Positions 18,597-27,473 of a stretch of DNA of 37,973 nucleotides are shown here, in pieces. The notes below the pieces were generated by a model that worked only from the letters and a program-made list of their open reading frames with translations, was not told where the DNA came from and did no database searches. This DNA comes from Burkholderiales bacterium RIFCSPLOWO2_02_FULL_57_36 (GTDB taxonomy: Bacteria > Pseudomonadota > Gammaproteobacteria > Burkholderiales > Burkholderiaceae_D). The position numbers were made by a program, and so were the translations under genes. Positions within the stretch are counted from its first letter, which is position 1, and each line of letters opens with the position of its first letter. The stretch is taken from NCBI GenBank assembly GCA_001770855.1, contig MESE01000143.1:1-37973 (forward strand), given 5' to 3'.

Positions 18597-19199
18597 TCAG
18601 GCCAGCACCGCTTCATCGATTTGATTCTGTGCGGAGGCCAGGGCTTCCCGCTCGGCTTGCGGCCCCATCGCCAAACCTTCCGCGTAAACGAATTGCACGT
18701 CGGTCATGCCCAGGAACGACAAAACCATTTTCAAATACGGCACTTGCGTATCGCTCGGCGTATCGCGGTACAAACCGCCACGCGTCAATACAACATAGAC
18801 TTTCTTATCCTTGAGCAGGCCTTCGGCTCCCTTGTCCGTATATTGAAACGTCACGCGTGCTCTCGAAATTGCGTCAATCCAGTTTTTCAGTTGGGCCGAC
18901 ACGCCGAAGTTGTACATCGGCACACCAAGCACCACGATATCGGCGGCCTGGATTTCGGCAATCAATTCATCGTCCAACGCAACTCGGGCCATCTGTTCCG
19001 GCGTGCGTTGTTCAGCGGCGGTAAACAAAGCCTGCAATGCAGCCTCGTCCAGTACCGGATGAGGTGTGCGGGACAAGTCGCGTACCTGCAATGTGGCGGC
19101 TGAATGCTCGGAACGCAGACGCTCCACCAGGGCACCGGCCAATCTGGTCGAATGAGAACCATCGCTACGAGCGCTGGAGTTGATTTGCAGAATTTTCAT
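18597..19199 (-). CDS. azoR: FMN-dependent NADH-azoreductase
   Basis: The product is 200 aa from the ATG at 19199, preceded by CGGAGCTCATC, a good ribosome site. The longer open frame from 19301 is rejected because the start [20 protein letters not shown] is the normal AzoR N-terminus, containing the FMN phosphate-binding loop. [21 protein letters not shown] is split here by family motifs (PMYNFG, then KNWID), and VVLTRGGLY is also typical. The family reduces quinones and azo compounds with NADH. It is divergent from a LysR gene across a short gap, the usual sign that the regulator controls it. Confidence 0.93.
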   Translation of the reverse strand: MKILQINSSARSDGSHSTRLAGALVERLRSEHSAATLQVRDLSRTPHPVLDEAALQALFTAAEQRTPEQMARVALDDELIAEIQAADIVVLGVPMYNFGVSAQLKNWIDAISRARVTFQYTDKGAEGLLKDKKVYVVLTRGGLYRDTPSDTQVPYLKMVLSFLGMTDVQFVYAEGLAMGPQAEREALASAQNQIDEAVLA

Positions 19200-19203
19200 G
19201 ATG

Positions 19204-19233
19204 AGCTCCGTATGTTCGATTAATGATGGAGCT
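19204..19233. promoter_or_regulatory. Inverted repeat in the azoR/LysR divergent control region
   Basis: AGCTCC (19204-19209) and GGAGCT (19228-19233) are perfect 6-bp arms 18 bases apart. The left arm overlaps the azoR ribosome site. The position between a divergent LysR gene and its likely target suits an operator, but the arms are short and no T-N11-A core is clearly better than chance. Confidence 0.3.
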
Positions 19234-19313
19234 ATTTTATTTGTACATGGAGACGGCCGGAAGACGATAAAATGGATAACATTGTTCCTCTGGTGGCACA
19301 ATTGAAGGAATTT

Positions 19314-20285
19314 ATGGAACTCGAACCGAACGATCTGTTGTTGTTTGCGCGCGTGGTCGACGAGGGCAGTTTCAGCCGGGCAGCAGAACGCACGGGCTTG
19401 CCGAAGTCAACCGTATCGCGACGTATTGCAGTATTGGAAGCAACTTTGGGGGAACGGCTATTGCTGCGTACGACGCGCAAACTGACTGTCACCGATTTTG
19501 GCCATAGCATGCTGGAACATGCCAATCAGGTCGCCGCTGAAGTGGAAGCCGCTGCATCTTTGGCACACCATCGCCAGATAGAGCCGAGCGGACGGTTGCG
19601 CGTGTCGATGCCGAGCGATTTTGCCAATGTGGTGCTGGGGCCGTTGCTGGCTGAATTCATCGCCGCGCATCCTGCGATCTCGCTGGAAATCGATCTTTCT
19701 CCGCGCCGCGTGGACTTGATCGGTGAAAATTTCGATGTGGCGATTCGCATGGGTCCACTGCCTGACGATGCATCACTTGCGGCACGCCGTCTGGCGCTGT
19801 TTTCAGCAGGCCTGTATGCATCGCCTTCCTACCTTGCGCAGCGCGGCCTGCCTGCCGCCCCCGAAGCGCTGCTGCAGCATGACGCACTGCACCTGCTCGG
19901 ACGTAACGGCGAGCCGGCTTCATGGGTGCTGATTCGAGACGACGCGCGCTGGGTAGGCATTCCTCCTGGCCGCGCCACCATCAATTCACCTGAACTGCTG
20001 ATCTTGCTGGCGCGCGCCGGCGCCGGCATCACGGTGGTAAGCGACCACTTTGCCGAGCCATATGTACGCAGCGGCGAATTGAAGCGGGTGCTTCCGGATT
20101 GGAGCCTTCCTCCCGCGCCGGCCTGGGCGGTGTTTCCAGGGCGGCGGCTGATGCCGGCACGCACGCGGGTATTTCTGGATGCGTTGCAAGCCGAATTTTC
20201 AGGTCCAAAGTGCCAGGCAAAAGCGGCCGAACTTGAGCAGACCAGACGTCAAGAGTGCACGATGGCACGTGACAAGCCAAGCTGA
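19314..20285 (+). CDS. LysR family transcriptional regulator
   Basis: The product is 323 aa from the ATG at 19314, which has AAGGA a few bases upstream. An ATG at 19272 in frame would add 14 residues. The N-terminal helix-turn-helix reads [20 protein letters not shown] followed by [16 protein letters not shown]. The substrate-binding domain begins [18 protein letters not shown] and contains [14 protein letters not shown], typical of the subgroup near quinone- or stress-responsive regulators. About 25 residues at the C-terminus are extra and charged. It is divergent from azoR-pirin and probably controls them; the inducer is unknown. Confidence 0.92.
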   Translation: MELEPNDLLLFARVVDEGSFSRAAERTGLPKSTVSRRIAVLEATLGERLLLRTTRKLTVTDFGHSMLEHANQVAAEVEAAASLAHHRQIEPSGRLRVSMPSDFANVVLGPLLAEFIAAHPAISLEIDLSPRRVDLIGENFDVAIRMGPLPDDASLAARRLALFSAGLYASPSYLAQRGLPAAPEALLQHDALHLLGRNGEPASWVLIRDDARWVGIPPGRATINSPELLILLARAGAGITVVSDHFAEPYVRSGELKRVLPDWSLPPAPAWAVFPGRRLMPARTRVFLDALQAEFSGPKCQAKAAELEQTRRQECTMARDKPS

Positions 20286-20359
20286 ATGAATTCGGATTGG
20301 CGCCCAACGCCGAAGTGCGAGATCAGTGGCGCAACGTCATTCAAAAATATGCAGCCGGA

Positions 20360-20566
20360 TTATACGGCTCTGCTGCTTGCCACTTCATAACCGGCGTCCG
20401 CGACGGCAGATTTGATGTCGTCGATACTCGCTTTTGAATCGACGCGGACTTTATGGGTTGCCAGATCGACGTCCACTTTCGCTCCGTCATCGATTTCCTT
20501 TACGGATTTTGTGACCGCGGCAACGCAATGGTTGCAGGTCATCCCTTCCACTTGCAGTTCATACAT
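20360..20566 (-). CDS. Heavy-metal-associated domain protein (CopZ-like)
   Basis: The 68-aa product starts at the ATG at 20566, behind an excellent AAGGAGAG ribosome site. It is a single HMA domain with ferredoxin-like fold. The metal motif GMTCNHC gives Cys11 and Cys14, which bind Cu(I) in the family. YEVASSRAV ends the domain. Such proteins pass copper to CopA-type ATPases, but no copA or cueR gene is nearby in this window. It stands alone between the LysR gene and ksgA. Confidence 0.93.
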   Translation of the reverse strand: MYELQVEGMTCNHCVAAVTKSVKEIDDGAKVDVDLATHKVRVDSKASIDDIKSAVADAGYEVASSRAV

Positions 20567-20638
20567 GTTCGCTCTCCTTGAAAATGAATGCCGGCGCATG
20601 TGCCTATTCTATTCATAAATGATTCTACGACAGGAGCA

Positions 20639-21421
20639 TCAAGCCGACTTCGACGTTAGCCGATTTGCAAGCGCAACGAATTTCTCCAGCGATATCGTTT
20701 CCGGACGCATCTGCGGATCAACTCCCGCATCGATCAGTTCATTTTCCGAAAACATGCCGGCGACGCAATTACGCAGCACCTTGCGCCGTTGCGAAAATGC
20801 TTTCAGAACCACCTGCTCCAGCGCCATCTGGTCGCAGGCAAGCGGTTTCGCAAGCGGAACCATGCGCACAATCGCGGAGTCGACCCGTGGCGGGGGATCG
20901 AATGCGGTCGGCGGCACAATGAACCGCAATTCCATTTGGTAGCGCCATTGCAGCATGACCGACAGACGGCCATAGGTTTTGCTGCCCGGCGCCGCTACCA
21001 TGCGCTCGACCACTTCTTTTTGCAGCATGAAATGCTGATCTTCAACTTGCGGCGCTACCTGCGTCAGATGAAATAGCAAAGGGCTGGAAATGTTGTATGG
21101 CAGATTGCCGACGATCCGCAGCTTGCGCTCAGACGCAACCGGAATCGATGCAAAATCGAATTGCAACGCATCGCCCGAGTGCACGATCAATCGGGACTGA
21201 TCAAATTTCTTCTGCAATCGTGTCACCAGGTCGCGGTCCAACTCGACCACATGCAGTTGCTTCACCGATTGCATCAGCAGTGCGGTCATCGCACCCAGAC
21301 CCGGGCCGATTTCAACCATCGTATCGTCCGGCTTTGGATCGATGGTGCCGATGATGTCTTGCAGCACGAACTGGTCGGTCAGGAAATTCTGTCCGAAACG
21401 CTTGCGGGGGATGTGTTTCAT
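20639..21421 (-). CDS. ksgA: 16S rRNA (adenine1518-N6/adenine1519-N6)-dimethyltransferase
   Basis: The product is 260 aa from the ATG at 21421 (MKHIPRKRFGQNFL), the usual KsgA start; the open frame extends to 21568 only because it crosses repeat sequence inside pdxA. SAM motif I is VEIGPGLGAMT and the catalytic motif is NLPYNISSPLLFH. The C-terminal helical domain ends VALANRLTSKSA. It dimethylates two adenines in helix 45 during 30S assembly. No Shine-Dalgarno is visible. A perfect hairpin ends 7 bases before the start codon, so initiation may depend on ribosomes finishing pdxA. The apaGH genes that follow in E. coli are absent. Confidence 0.96.
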   Translation of the reverse strand: MKHIPRKRFGQNFLTDQFVLQDIIGTIDPKPDDTMVEIGPGLGAMTALLMQSVKQLHVVELDRDLVTRLQKKFDQSRLIVHSGDALQFDFASIPVASERKLRIVGNLPYNISSPLLFHLTQVAPQVEDQHFMLQKEVVERMVAAPGSKTYGRLSVMLQWRYQMELRFIVPPTAFDPPPRVDSAIVRMVPLAKPLACDQMALEQVVLKAFSQRRKVLRNCVAGMFSENELIDAGVDPQMRPETISLEKFVALANRLTSKSA

Positions 21422-21428
21422 ATGAATT

Positions 21429-21456
21429 TGACGGAAACGGTCAACCGTTTCCGTCA
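21429..21456 (-). promoter_or_regulatory. Perfect 12-bp hairpin spanning the pdxA stop codon and ksgA leader
   Basis: TGACGGAAACGG (21429-21440) and CCGTTTCCGTCA (21445-21456) are perfect complements around a 4-base loop. On the minus strand the loop is TTGA and contains the pdxA stop codon TGA. The stem ends 7 bases before the ksgA ATG, where a ribosome site would be expected. No T-run follows, so it is not a classic terminator. A role in coupling or RNA stability is inference. Confidence 0.6.
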
Positions 21457-22613
21457 CTATGCTCCCCTCTCCCATTCGCGGGAGAGGCGTTGGGGAGTGT
21501 AGCGGGGGTTTCGGGCGAAACATCGCTTGCCCGCGAAACGGCACTGGCCTGCAAGCCGGTGTGCGCACTGCAAGTGAGGGCGTTCGCAGAACCCGCCTTC
21601 ACCATTTGCGCCGCCACCTTGATCGCTTCAATCATGCTCCCATAATCCGCATGTCCGACGCCTGCCACAGCAAGATCAAGCGCCGTGCCGTGATCGACCG
21701 AGGTGCGGATAATCGGCAATCCGAGCGTGATGTTGACGCCGCGTCCAAAGCTTGCATGCTTAAGTACCGGCAACCCCTGGTCGTGATACATCGCCAGCAC
21801 GCAATCTGCACGCTCCAGATACTTGGGTTGAAACAGCGTATCGGCCGGATAAGGACCGCTGGCGTCGATGCCTTTGGCCTGCGCGGCAATCAATGCCGGC
21901 GCAATGATATCGATTTCCTCACGGCCGAGATAACCGCCCTCGCCGGCATGCGGATTCAATCCGGTGACCAGGATGCGCGGCTTTGCCAGGCCGAATTTTT
22001 GTTGCAGATCCTGATGCAGTATCTCGATGGTGCGAGACAAATGATCAAAGGTAATCGCGGACGGCACATCCTTCAGTGCCAGGTGGGTCGTTGCAAGCGC
22101 CACGCGCAATGTAGGCGAATCGCCGCCTGACAGCATCATCACGACCTGCGGCGTTCCGGTCTTTTCGGCCAGATATTCGGTATGCCCGATAAACGCTACG
22201 CCGGCATCATTGATCGTGCTTTTTTGCAGAGGCGCCGTGACGATTGCATCGAACCAACCTTGCATCGCACCTTCAATTGCAATATCAAGAGTCTGCAGCA
22301 CATATCTGCCGTTCTGCACATTCAGTTGTCCGGCAGTGACCGGTACGGTCAGGGGGCAATCGATGACGATGACCTGATCGGCTGGGAAATCCGGTATCCC
22401 GCCATTGCGTACCGCTTGCAGCGACAGCGCGACCAGTCGTATCGCAGGCTCGATTGCACGCGCGGTCATGGCCAGGAATGCGGCATCCCCAACCAGTACG
22501 CTTGCGATAGCAGATCGCAAGCGCCATGCGGCACTGATTGCGATCTCGGGGCCGATTCCCGCCGGCTCGCCGGAGGTAATCGCAATGATCGGACGCTTGA
22601 TCTGCTCAGTCAA
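21441..22613 (-). CDS. pdxA: 4-hydroxythreonine-4-phosphate dehydrogenase
   Basis: The 390-aa product oxidises 4-phosphohydroxy-threonine in vitamin B6 synthesis. It begins at a TTG (22613), immediately followed by the family N-terminus [47 protein letters not shown] and [11 protein letters not shown] carry the metal and phosphate ligands. The family normally stops near residue 335, about [15 protein letters not shown]. Here about 54 extra residues follow, rich in Ser, Ala and Thr. Their last part is encoded by a palindromic repeat and the hairpin before ksgA. The extension is probably non-functional. It lies 17 bases after surA. Confidence 0.95.
   Translation of the reverse strand: MTEQIKRPIIAITSGEPAGIGPEIAISAAWRLRSAIASVLVGDAAFLAMTARAIEPAIRLVALSLQAVRNGGIPDFPADQVIVIDCPLTVPVTAGQLNVQNGRYVLQTLDIAIEGAMQGWFDAIVTAPLQKSTINDAGVAFIGHTEYLAEKTGTPQVVMMLSGGDSPTLRVALATTHLALKDVPSAITFDHLSRTIEILHQDLQQKFGLAKPRILVTGLNPHAGEGGYLGREEIDIIAPALIAAQAKGIDASGPYPADTLFQPKYLERADCVLAMYHDQGLPVLKHASFGRGVNITLGLPIIRTSVDHGTALDLAVAGVGHADYGSMIEAIKVAAQMVKAGSANALTCSAHTGLQASAVSRASDVSPETPATLPNASPANGRGEHSDGNG
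21466..21487. repeat. Palindromic repeat unit (CCTCTCCC/GGGAGAGG) inside the 3' end of pdxA
   Basis: CCTCTCCC (21466-21473), loop ATTCGC and GGGAGAGG (21480-21487) form a perfect 8-bp stem, followed by CGTTGGGGAG. This resembles the dispersed intergenic palindromes common in beta- and gammaproteobacteria. It is read through as coding sequence for the PdxA tail (residues NGRGE and neighbours). A partial relative lies before glyQ. Confidence 0.6.
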
Positions 22614-22630
22614 AATAGCAAAGCACCGTC

Positions 22631-24049
22631 TTAGCTGGCGCTATTTTCATCGAGGCGATATTCGACATAAGCGCGGTCCCGCAGTTGACGCAGCCAATCT
22701 TCAGTTGCCTCCACCAATTTGCGTTCGCGCAGCATCTGCCGCGCAACCAGACGCTGACGCTCTTTCGATACGTCGTCGGTCTTGCGTTCAAGGACCTGGA
22801 TCAGGTGATAACCAAACGGTGATTCGACCGGTTCGCTGACTTGGCCCGGCTGCAGTGCGTTCATTGCGCGTTCAAACTCCGGCACGGTGTCGCCAGGGTA
22901 AATCCAGCCCAGATCGCCGCCTTTGGATGCGGAAAAATCATTCGAATGCAGCTTGGCAAGGTCTTCAAATTTCGCCGACTTATTGTCCAGCCGTTCCTTC
23001 AATTCGACCAGCTTGCGCCGTGCTTCGGACGATGAAACAACTTGATTCACCTTGATCAGGATATGACGTGCATGCGTCTGCTGGACTGCGAGACCCTGTG
23101 TGCCGTCTTTTGCCGCTGGAACCGCGGTCCGCTTGCCCAGCAACTTCAATATATGGAAGCCGTTGGCGCTCTTGATCAAAGCGAGATCGCCCTGTTTTAC
23201 ATTTGCGACGGCATCGACAAAAAGCTGCGGCAGCCGCTCCAGTGTGCGCCATCCGAGTTCCCCGCCTTTCAAACTATCTCCAGCGTCCGAATAAGCCGCG
23301 GCAACCTTGGCAAATTCATTTCCTTCGCTCAGCTTTTGCACTGCTTCCTCAGCCTTTTGCCGGCGCTGTGCAATTTGTTCAGCCGATGCGTTTTCCGGAA
23401 TCCTTATCAGGATCTGCGCCAAATTGATTTCTTGCTGTTCATTTTGCAACGCGTCTTTATTCGCAGCAAGATAGTTGTCTACCTCAGATTCGGTGATCTG
23501 GATCTTGTTGGCGACCTCGCGCTCGCGCACGCGTTGAATAATGATTTCTTCACGGATTTCTTCTCGAAAACGGCCGAATGGCGTGCCCTCGCGTTCCAGC
23601 TGACTGCGGAATTCCTGCAAGCTCATCTTGTTCTGTTCGGCAATCCGGGCAATGGCACGATCAAGTGTCAGATCATCGACTCGAATACCAACTTCTTTCG
23701 CAAGCTGCATTTGCGCCCGATCGACAATCAGGCGTTCCAGAATCTGCTTTTGCAACTGGGCGCGCGGCGGCATCGCCACGCCCTGGCTTTTCATCTGGCT
23801 TTCAACCTGGCGCATGCGGCCGTCCAACTCCTGAGATGTAATCACCTCATTGTTGACGACGGCGACAATGGTAGCAACGACCTGCACGCGCGCCGGTGCG
23901 CCGGAGGGCGATATTGCACGGCTGGCATTTCCCTGCGCCTGAGCCCATGCGGCCGGCGCCGCACTGCATGCCGCGCTTAGCAGAATAATTGCCAGCTTGA
24001 TGCTTCGAATTGGTTTACGAACAGTATGCATAGTGTGAAAAACAGTCAT
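22631..24049 (-). CDS. surA: Periplasmic chaperone and peptidyl-prolyl isomerase SurA
   Basis: The 472-aa product escorts unfolded outer-membrane proteins to the BAM complex. The N-terminus has a signal peptide ([22 protein letters not shown]); a second ATG at residue 7 may be the true start, and neither has a clear ribosome site. Then come the SurA N-terminal chaperone domain ([18 protein letters not shown]), a first parvulin domain (about residues 200-300) and a second one ([10 protein letters not shown] onwards, including [20 protein letters not shown]). LptD, encoded 33 bases upstream in the same operon, is a classical SurA client. Confidence 0.95.
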   Translation of the reverse strand: MTVFHTMHTVRKPIRSIKLAIILLSAACSAAPAAWAQAQGNASRAISPSGAPARVQVVATIVAVVNNEVITSQELDGRMRQVESQMKSQGVAMPPRAQLQKQILERLIVDRAQMQLAKEVGIRVDDLTLDRAIARIAEQNKMSLQEFRSQLEREGTPFGRFREEIREEIIIQRVREREVANKIQITESEVDNYLAANKDALQNEQQEINLAQILIRIPENASAEQIAQRRQKAEEAVQKLSEGNEFAKVAAAYSDAGDSLKGGELGWRTLERLPQLFVDAVANVKQGDLALIKSANGFHILKLLGKRTAVPAAKDGTQGLAVQQTHARHILIKVNQVVSSSEARRKLVELKERLDNKSAKFEDLAKLHSNDFSASKGGDLGWIYPGDTVPEFERAMNALQPGQVSEPVESPFGYHLIQVLERKTDDVSKERQRLVARQMLRERKLVEATEDWLRQLRDRAYVEYRLDENSAS

Positions 24050-24082
24050 GGGAAATAATGTGAAGGTATCACGGCACTTGGG

Positions 24083-26281
24083 TTAATTGATCATCTGGTA
24101 GCCGGGAACATTTTTCTTCAGTGCTTCTATCGGGTCCGAGCCTATCTTGGACAATCCATTCAGCTCAAGCTGAACGAAGATTGAAGATGTCGCCACACTC
24201 GTCGCAGTCGGCACGCGCTGCGCCACGACCCGGAATATCCAGCAGTCCGCCTTGTACTCGAGGCCCAGCAGACTTTCGGCAACCTTGTGATCCCGAATCG
24301 AATAGTTTACACGGCTGACCCCATACCAGCGATTGGTAATCGGCCATTGCCCTGAAACTTCGAACTGCTTGAGCCGGTCAAGCCGGCCAAGCTCTTCACG
24401 AGTGTCCTGGCGGTACGCGAGGTTAAGTACATGCTTGGCTTTCGGCTGCCACCGCACGCCGTAATTTGCCCGTACCAGTCTACCCAGGCTTTGGCTGTAC
24501 TGCATATTCGCTTCGGAACTCAAGGTTGACGTCAACTGACCTGAAATCGATGCAAGCAGGTCGGAACGGCTTACTTCGCCGAACGTACTCAATGCGACAC
24601 GCGGCTGATTGGCATTGAATCTTTGAGCGACGGCGATACGCAAACGTTCGGCGCCGGACGCATCCATATAGCGAGAAACCAGTGCGGCGGTCAATTGATT
24701 CGCATCGCTGATACGGTCGTGTCCGCTGAAGCGGTTTTCGCTGAAGATTTGCGAAAAATTGAAATCTGATAAACCCGTATCGAAATTTGGAAACAGTGTC
24801 TGATCACGATACGGTGTATAAACGTAAAACAATCGCGGCTCCAGCGTTTGCGTCGCCGGATTACCTAGGAAGCTGGTGTCGCGTTCGAATATCAATCCGC
24901 TGTCGACCGACAATGTCGGCAATACTCTCGATATCGAGGAAGAACTTCCAGGTCCGACCTTATCAAGGCTGTAAGTCGTCGCATGCATCGATACACTCGG
25001 CGTCAGAAAGTAGCCTGGATTGATGATTGGGTAAGAAATCCGCGGATTGACCACAAAACGATCACCACGCACGGAAGTCGGATGATAGAAACGAGTAAAT
25101 TCCGACGCGACCGACCAGTCAAACCCCTTCACATTCTGGCGACCGGCCTGGAACGTCAATTGCGGCAGACGATCATAAGGACGTCCGATTGGCGATATCG
25201 GATCCTGCAACACTTGATAATTCGACGCGCGTGCGGCCGCATTCCAAAAAGAACCTGAATAATTCAAGACCATGTCGCGCAGCAGCAGCCGCTGCGATGC
25301 AGCGGTGATTGTACTTGGGAAATCGTTCGGATAATCATCATCGGACGCATGATTGAGATCCGATGAAAATGTAAGGTTCGGCGCCAGTCTTTGCGAATGG
25401 GTCGACGAAATCGCATAGCGCTTGGTACCGGTCACGCGATCGTTGATCAACCCTTCCGCCCTTGTCTCGCCGGAATAAGTCTCCCCCAGATAACGGCCTT
25501 GGGCTCCCAATTGCAAACCGCGGCGGGAAATGATTTTCGGATATAAAGTCAGATCACGACTCGGCGCAATATTGAAATAATACGGCAGCAAAATTTCCAT
25601 GCCGCCCTTGCTGGTAGTTCCGATCGTGGGTGGCAGAACGCCGGATTTGCGGGCATCCGACAATGGAAACGACATATACGGCGTGGCAAGAATCGGCACG
25701 CCCTTGAAATAAACGATTGCCTTGGATGCGGTTCCGAAATCCCGATCCTTGTCGAGATTGAGTTTGCTCGACTGCAGATACCAGTCGGGATCGGGGCCTT
25801 CACAGGTACTGTAAGTACCTTCGGTTACCTTCGACCTGTTTTGGGTTTCAAAATCGATCCGCTCGGCTTTTCCTTGCGCGTTATTGGCTTCCAGCCGATA
25901 GGTAGGATGCGATACATAACCTTCCCCCGTATCCATCTTTATTTTGAGGTCATCACCCGTATAGCGGTCGCCGAATTGCTTAATCCGTATGTTTCCTGTG
26001 GCTTCGACTTCATCTTCAACGATATTGTAGGTTGCCTTGTCGGCATTGATGCTGGTGCCGCCGCGGATAATTTCAACATTACGCTCAAGAATGACTTCGC
26101 GATCGGGGCGCCCGGTCATTTGCTCTGCTTCCAGCGTTGTCGGCGCATCCTGATCGTCGGTTTTAGACGGTGTAGAGTCGGTCTGCGCGGCGACGATGCC
26201 GGGCAGCGATGCCGCTGAAATGACGACCGTCAAGACATTAAACAGGCGCTTCCGATGGAAAAATGCTGAAAACCAGGTCAT
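24083..26281 (-). CDS. lptD: LPS-assembly protein LptD
   Basis: The 732-aa outer-membrane beta-barrel inserts lipopolysaccharide at the cell surface together with LptE. A signal peptide covers about residues 1-32. The OstA-like jellyroll follows (TLEAEQMTGRPDREVILERN, then INADKATYNI), and the barrel ends in a terminal strand region. Only two cysteines exist, Cys160 (TYSTCEGPD) and Cys680 (YKADCWIFRV). E. coli LptD has four and needs disulfide shuffling, so a single jellyroll-barrel bond is likely here. First gene of lptD-surA-pdxA-ksgA. A TTGAGA/TATAAT promoter and repeated hexamers lie just upstream; no Shine-Dalgarno is evident. Confidence 0.95.
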   Translation of the reverse strand: MTWFSAFFHRKRLFNVLTVVISAASLPGIVAAQTDSTPSKTDDQDAPTTLEAEQMTGRPDREVILERNVEIIRGGTSINADKATYNIVEDEVEATGNIRIKQFGDRYTGDDLKIKMDTGEGYVSHPTYRLEANNAQGKAERIDFETQNRSKVTEGTYSTCEGPDPDWYLQSSKLNLDKDRDFGTASKAIVYFKGVPILATPYMSFPLSDARKSGVLPPTIGTTSKGGMEILLPYYFNIAPSRDLTLYPKIISRRGLQLGAQGRYLGETYSGETRAEGLINDRVTGTKRYAISSTHSQRLAPNLTFSSDLNHASDDDYPNDFPSTITAASQRLLLRDMVLNYSGSFWNAAARASNYQVLQDPISPIGRPYDRLPQLTFQAGRQNVKGFDWSVASEFTRFYHPTSVRGDRFVVNPRISYPIINPGYFLTPSVSMHATTYSLDKVGPGSSSSISRVLPTLSVDSGLIFERDTSFLGNPATQTLEPRLFYVYTPYRDQTLFPNFDTGLSDFNFSQIFSENRFSGHDRISDANQLTAALVSRYMDASGAERLRIAVAQRFNANQPRVALSTFGEVSRSDLLASISGQLTSTLSSEANMQYSQSLGRLVRANYGVRWQPKAKHVLNLAYRQDTREELGRLDRLKQFEVSGQWPITNRWYGVSRVNYSIRDHKVAESLLGLEYKADCWIFRVVAQRVPTATSVATSSIFVQLELNGLSKIGSDPIEALKKNVPGYQMIN

Positions 26282-26289
26282 GAAATGGA

Positions 26290-26320
26290 GGCGATGATCG
26301 CCTTGGCAGGCGATTTTTTT
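26290..26320. promoter_or_regulatory. Three-part hexamer array and terminator-like hairpin between lptD and amgK
   Basis: On the plus strand GGCGAT (26290-26295), ATCGCC (26297-26302) and GGCGAT (26309-26314) alternate, and 26314-26320 is a run of seven T. The last two hexamers form a stem with loop TTGGCA, shaped like a weak plus-strand terminator. In the minus-strand lptD leader the middle element could pair with either flanking one, and as DNA GGCGATGATCGCC is a 13-bp palindrome suitable for protein binding. Confidence 0.45.
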
Positions 26321-26333
26321 AAGTGAATCCCTT

Positions 26334-26360
26334 ATTATATGGGAACTCCCTGCCTCTCAA
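26334..26360 (-). promoter_or_regulatory. Candidate lptD promoter
   Basis: On the minus strand TTGAGA (bases 26355-26360, 5/6) precedes a perfect TATAAT (26334-26339) with a 15-base spacer, somewhat short. The transcript would start near 26327, giving a leader of about 45 bases that contains the hexamer array. On the plus strand TATTAT at 26333-26338 could serve amgK, but no -35 is seen. Confidence 0.45.
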
Positions 26361-26379
26361 CGAATTACCAAGACTGTTC

Positions 26380-27405
26380 ATGTCCTTACAAAATCCTTCA
26401 GATAGCCGCTTGCTCCAATTAAAGCAGTGGTTAAGCACCCTTTCTTCTCCGGCAATCCAACCCGATTCAACCAGGGCGGCGTCAGCCGATGCCAGTTTCA
26501 GGCGCTATTTCCGTGTGGATGGAACAGATGGCGCGACTTATATCGTGATGGATGCACCGCCGTCGCAGGAAGATGTCGTTCCGTTCATTCACGTGGCGGA
26601 AGTATTCGGCAAAACAGGTGCATCCGTACCCAAAATCATCGCGCAGGATGTAGAACAAGGATTTCTGTTGCTCACCGACTTGGGTTCGGTCACTTATTTG
26701 CATCAGCTGAATGCCGATAGCGTCCACAAGCTTTATATGGATGCAATCGATTCACTGGTCCTGATCCAGACCCAAAGCCAACCCGATGTGCTGCCGGAAT
26801 ATGACCGCACACTGTTGGCGCACGAATTGATGCTGTTTCCGGAGTGGTATATCGGCAAACATCTGGGCATTACGATGTCCGACGCTCAAACCGCCGATTT
26901 GAACAAGGTATTCGGACTTGTTCTTGCGAACAACCTGGCGCAGGCGCAAGTCTATGTGCACCGTGACTACCATTCGCGCAATCTGATGGTGGTCGATAAA
27001 GGTAATCCCGGCATTCTCGATTTCCAGGATGCGGTGTTTGGTCCAATCACCTATGATCTGGTATCGCTGCTGCGCGACGCCTATATCCAGTGGGATGAGG
27101 AACTGGTTTTGGACTGGGCAATCCGATACTGGGAACGGGCCAAACGCGCCGGCTTGCCGGTCAACCCGGACATCGACGCGTTTTATCGCGATTTCGAATT
27201 CATGGGTTTGCAGCGGCATTTGAAAGTGCTGGGCATTTTTGCACGGCTCTACCATCGCGATGGCAAGGATGGCTACTTGAACGATTTGCCGCTGGTAATG
27301 GAATACACGCGCAAAACCGCGCAACGGTATAAGGAGTTGAGGCCGCTGATCCGGTTGCTGGACGCGCTGGAAGGCAGCGCGCCCAAAATCGGCTATACAT
27401 TTTAG
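26380..27405 (+). CDS. amgK: N-acetylmuramate/N-acetylglucosamine kinase AmgK-like phosphotransferase
   Basis: From the ATG at 26380 the product is 341 aa; a GTG at 26323 in frame lies upstream of the likely promoter. APH/choline-kinase fold: ADASFRRYFRVDG is the nucleotide-binding start, YVHRDYHSRNLMV the catalytic loop with Asp, and GILDFQDAVFGP the Mg2+ motif. With MurU, encoded 68 bases downstream, it forms the recycling route first described in Pseudomonas putida, which turns MurNAc into UDP-MurNAc and bypasses the fosfomycin target MurA. The pairing with murU makes this assignment firmer than the domain alone. Confidence 0.92.
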   Translation: MSLQNPSDSRLLQLKQWLSTLSSPAIQPDSTRAASADASFRRYFRVDGTDGATYIVMDAPPSQEDVVPFIHVAEVFGKTGASVPKIIAQDVEQGFLLLTDLGSVTYLHQLNADSVHKLYMDAIDSLVLIQTQSQPDVLPEYDRTLLAHELMLFPEWYIGKHLGITMSDAQTADLNKVFGLVLANNLAQAQVYVHRDYHSRNLMVVDKGNPGILDFQDAVFGPITYDLVSLLRDAYIQWDEELVLDWAIRYWERAKRAGLPVNPDIDAFYRDFEFMGLQRHLKVLGIFARLYHRDGKDGYLNDLPLVMEYTRKTAQRYKELRPLIRLLDALEGSAPKIGYTF

Positions 27406-27473
27406 GCAGCCTCAGGTTGCGTCATACGCAGCTCTGGAAATTCTGCAACTGACAACAAGTAAAGCGCAAAAAA

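Noticed and set aside
20286..20359. Search for a terminator between the converging LysR and copZ-like genes
   Set aside because: No stem followed by a T-run is visible in this short gap.
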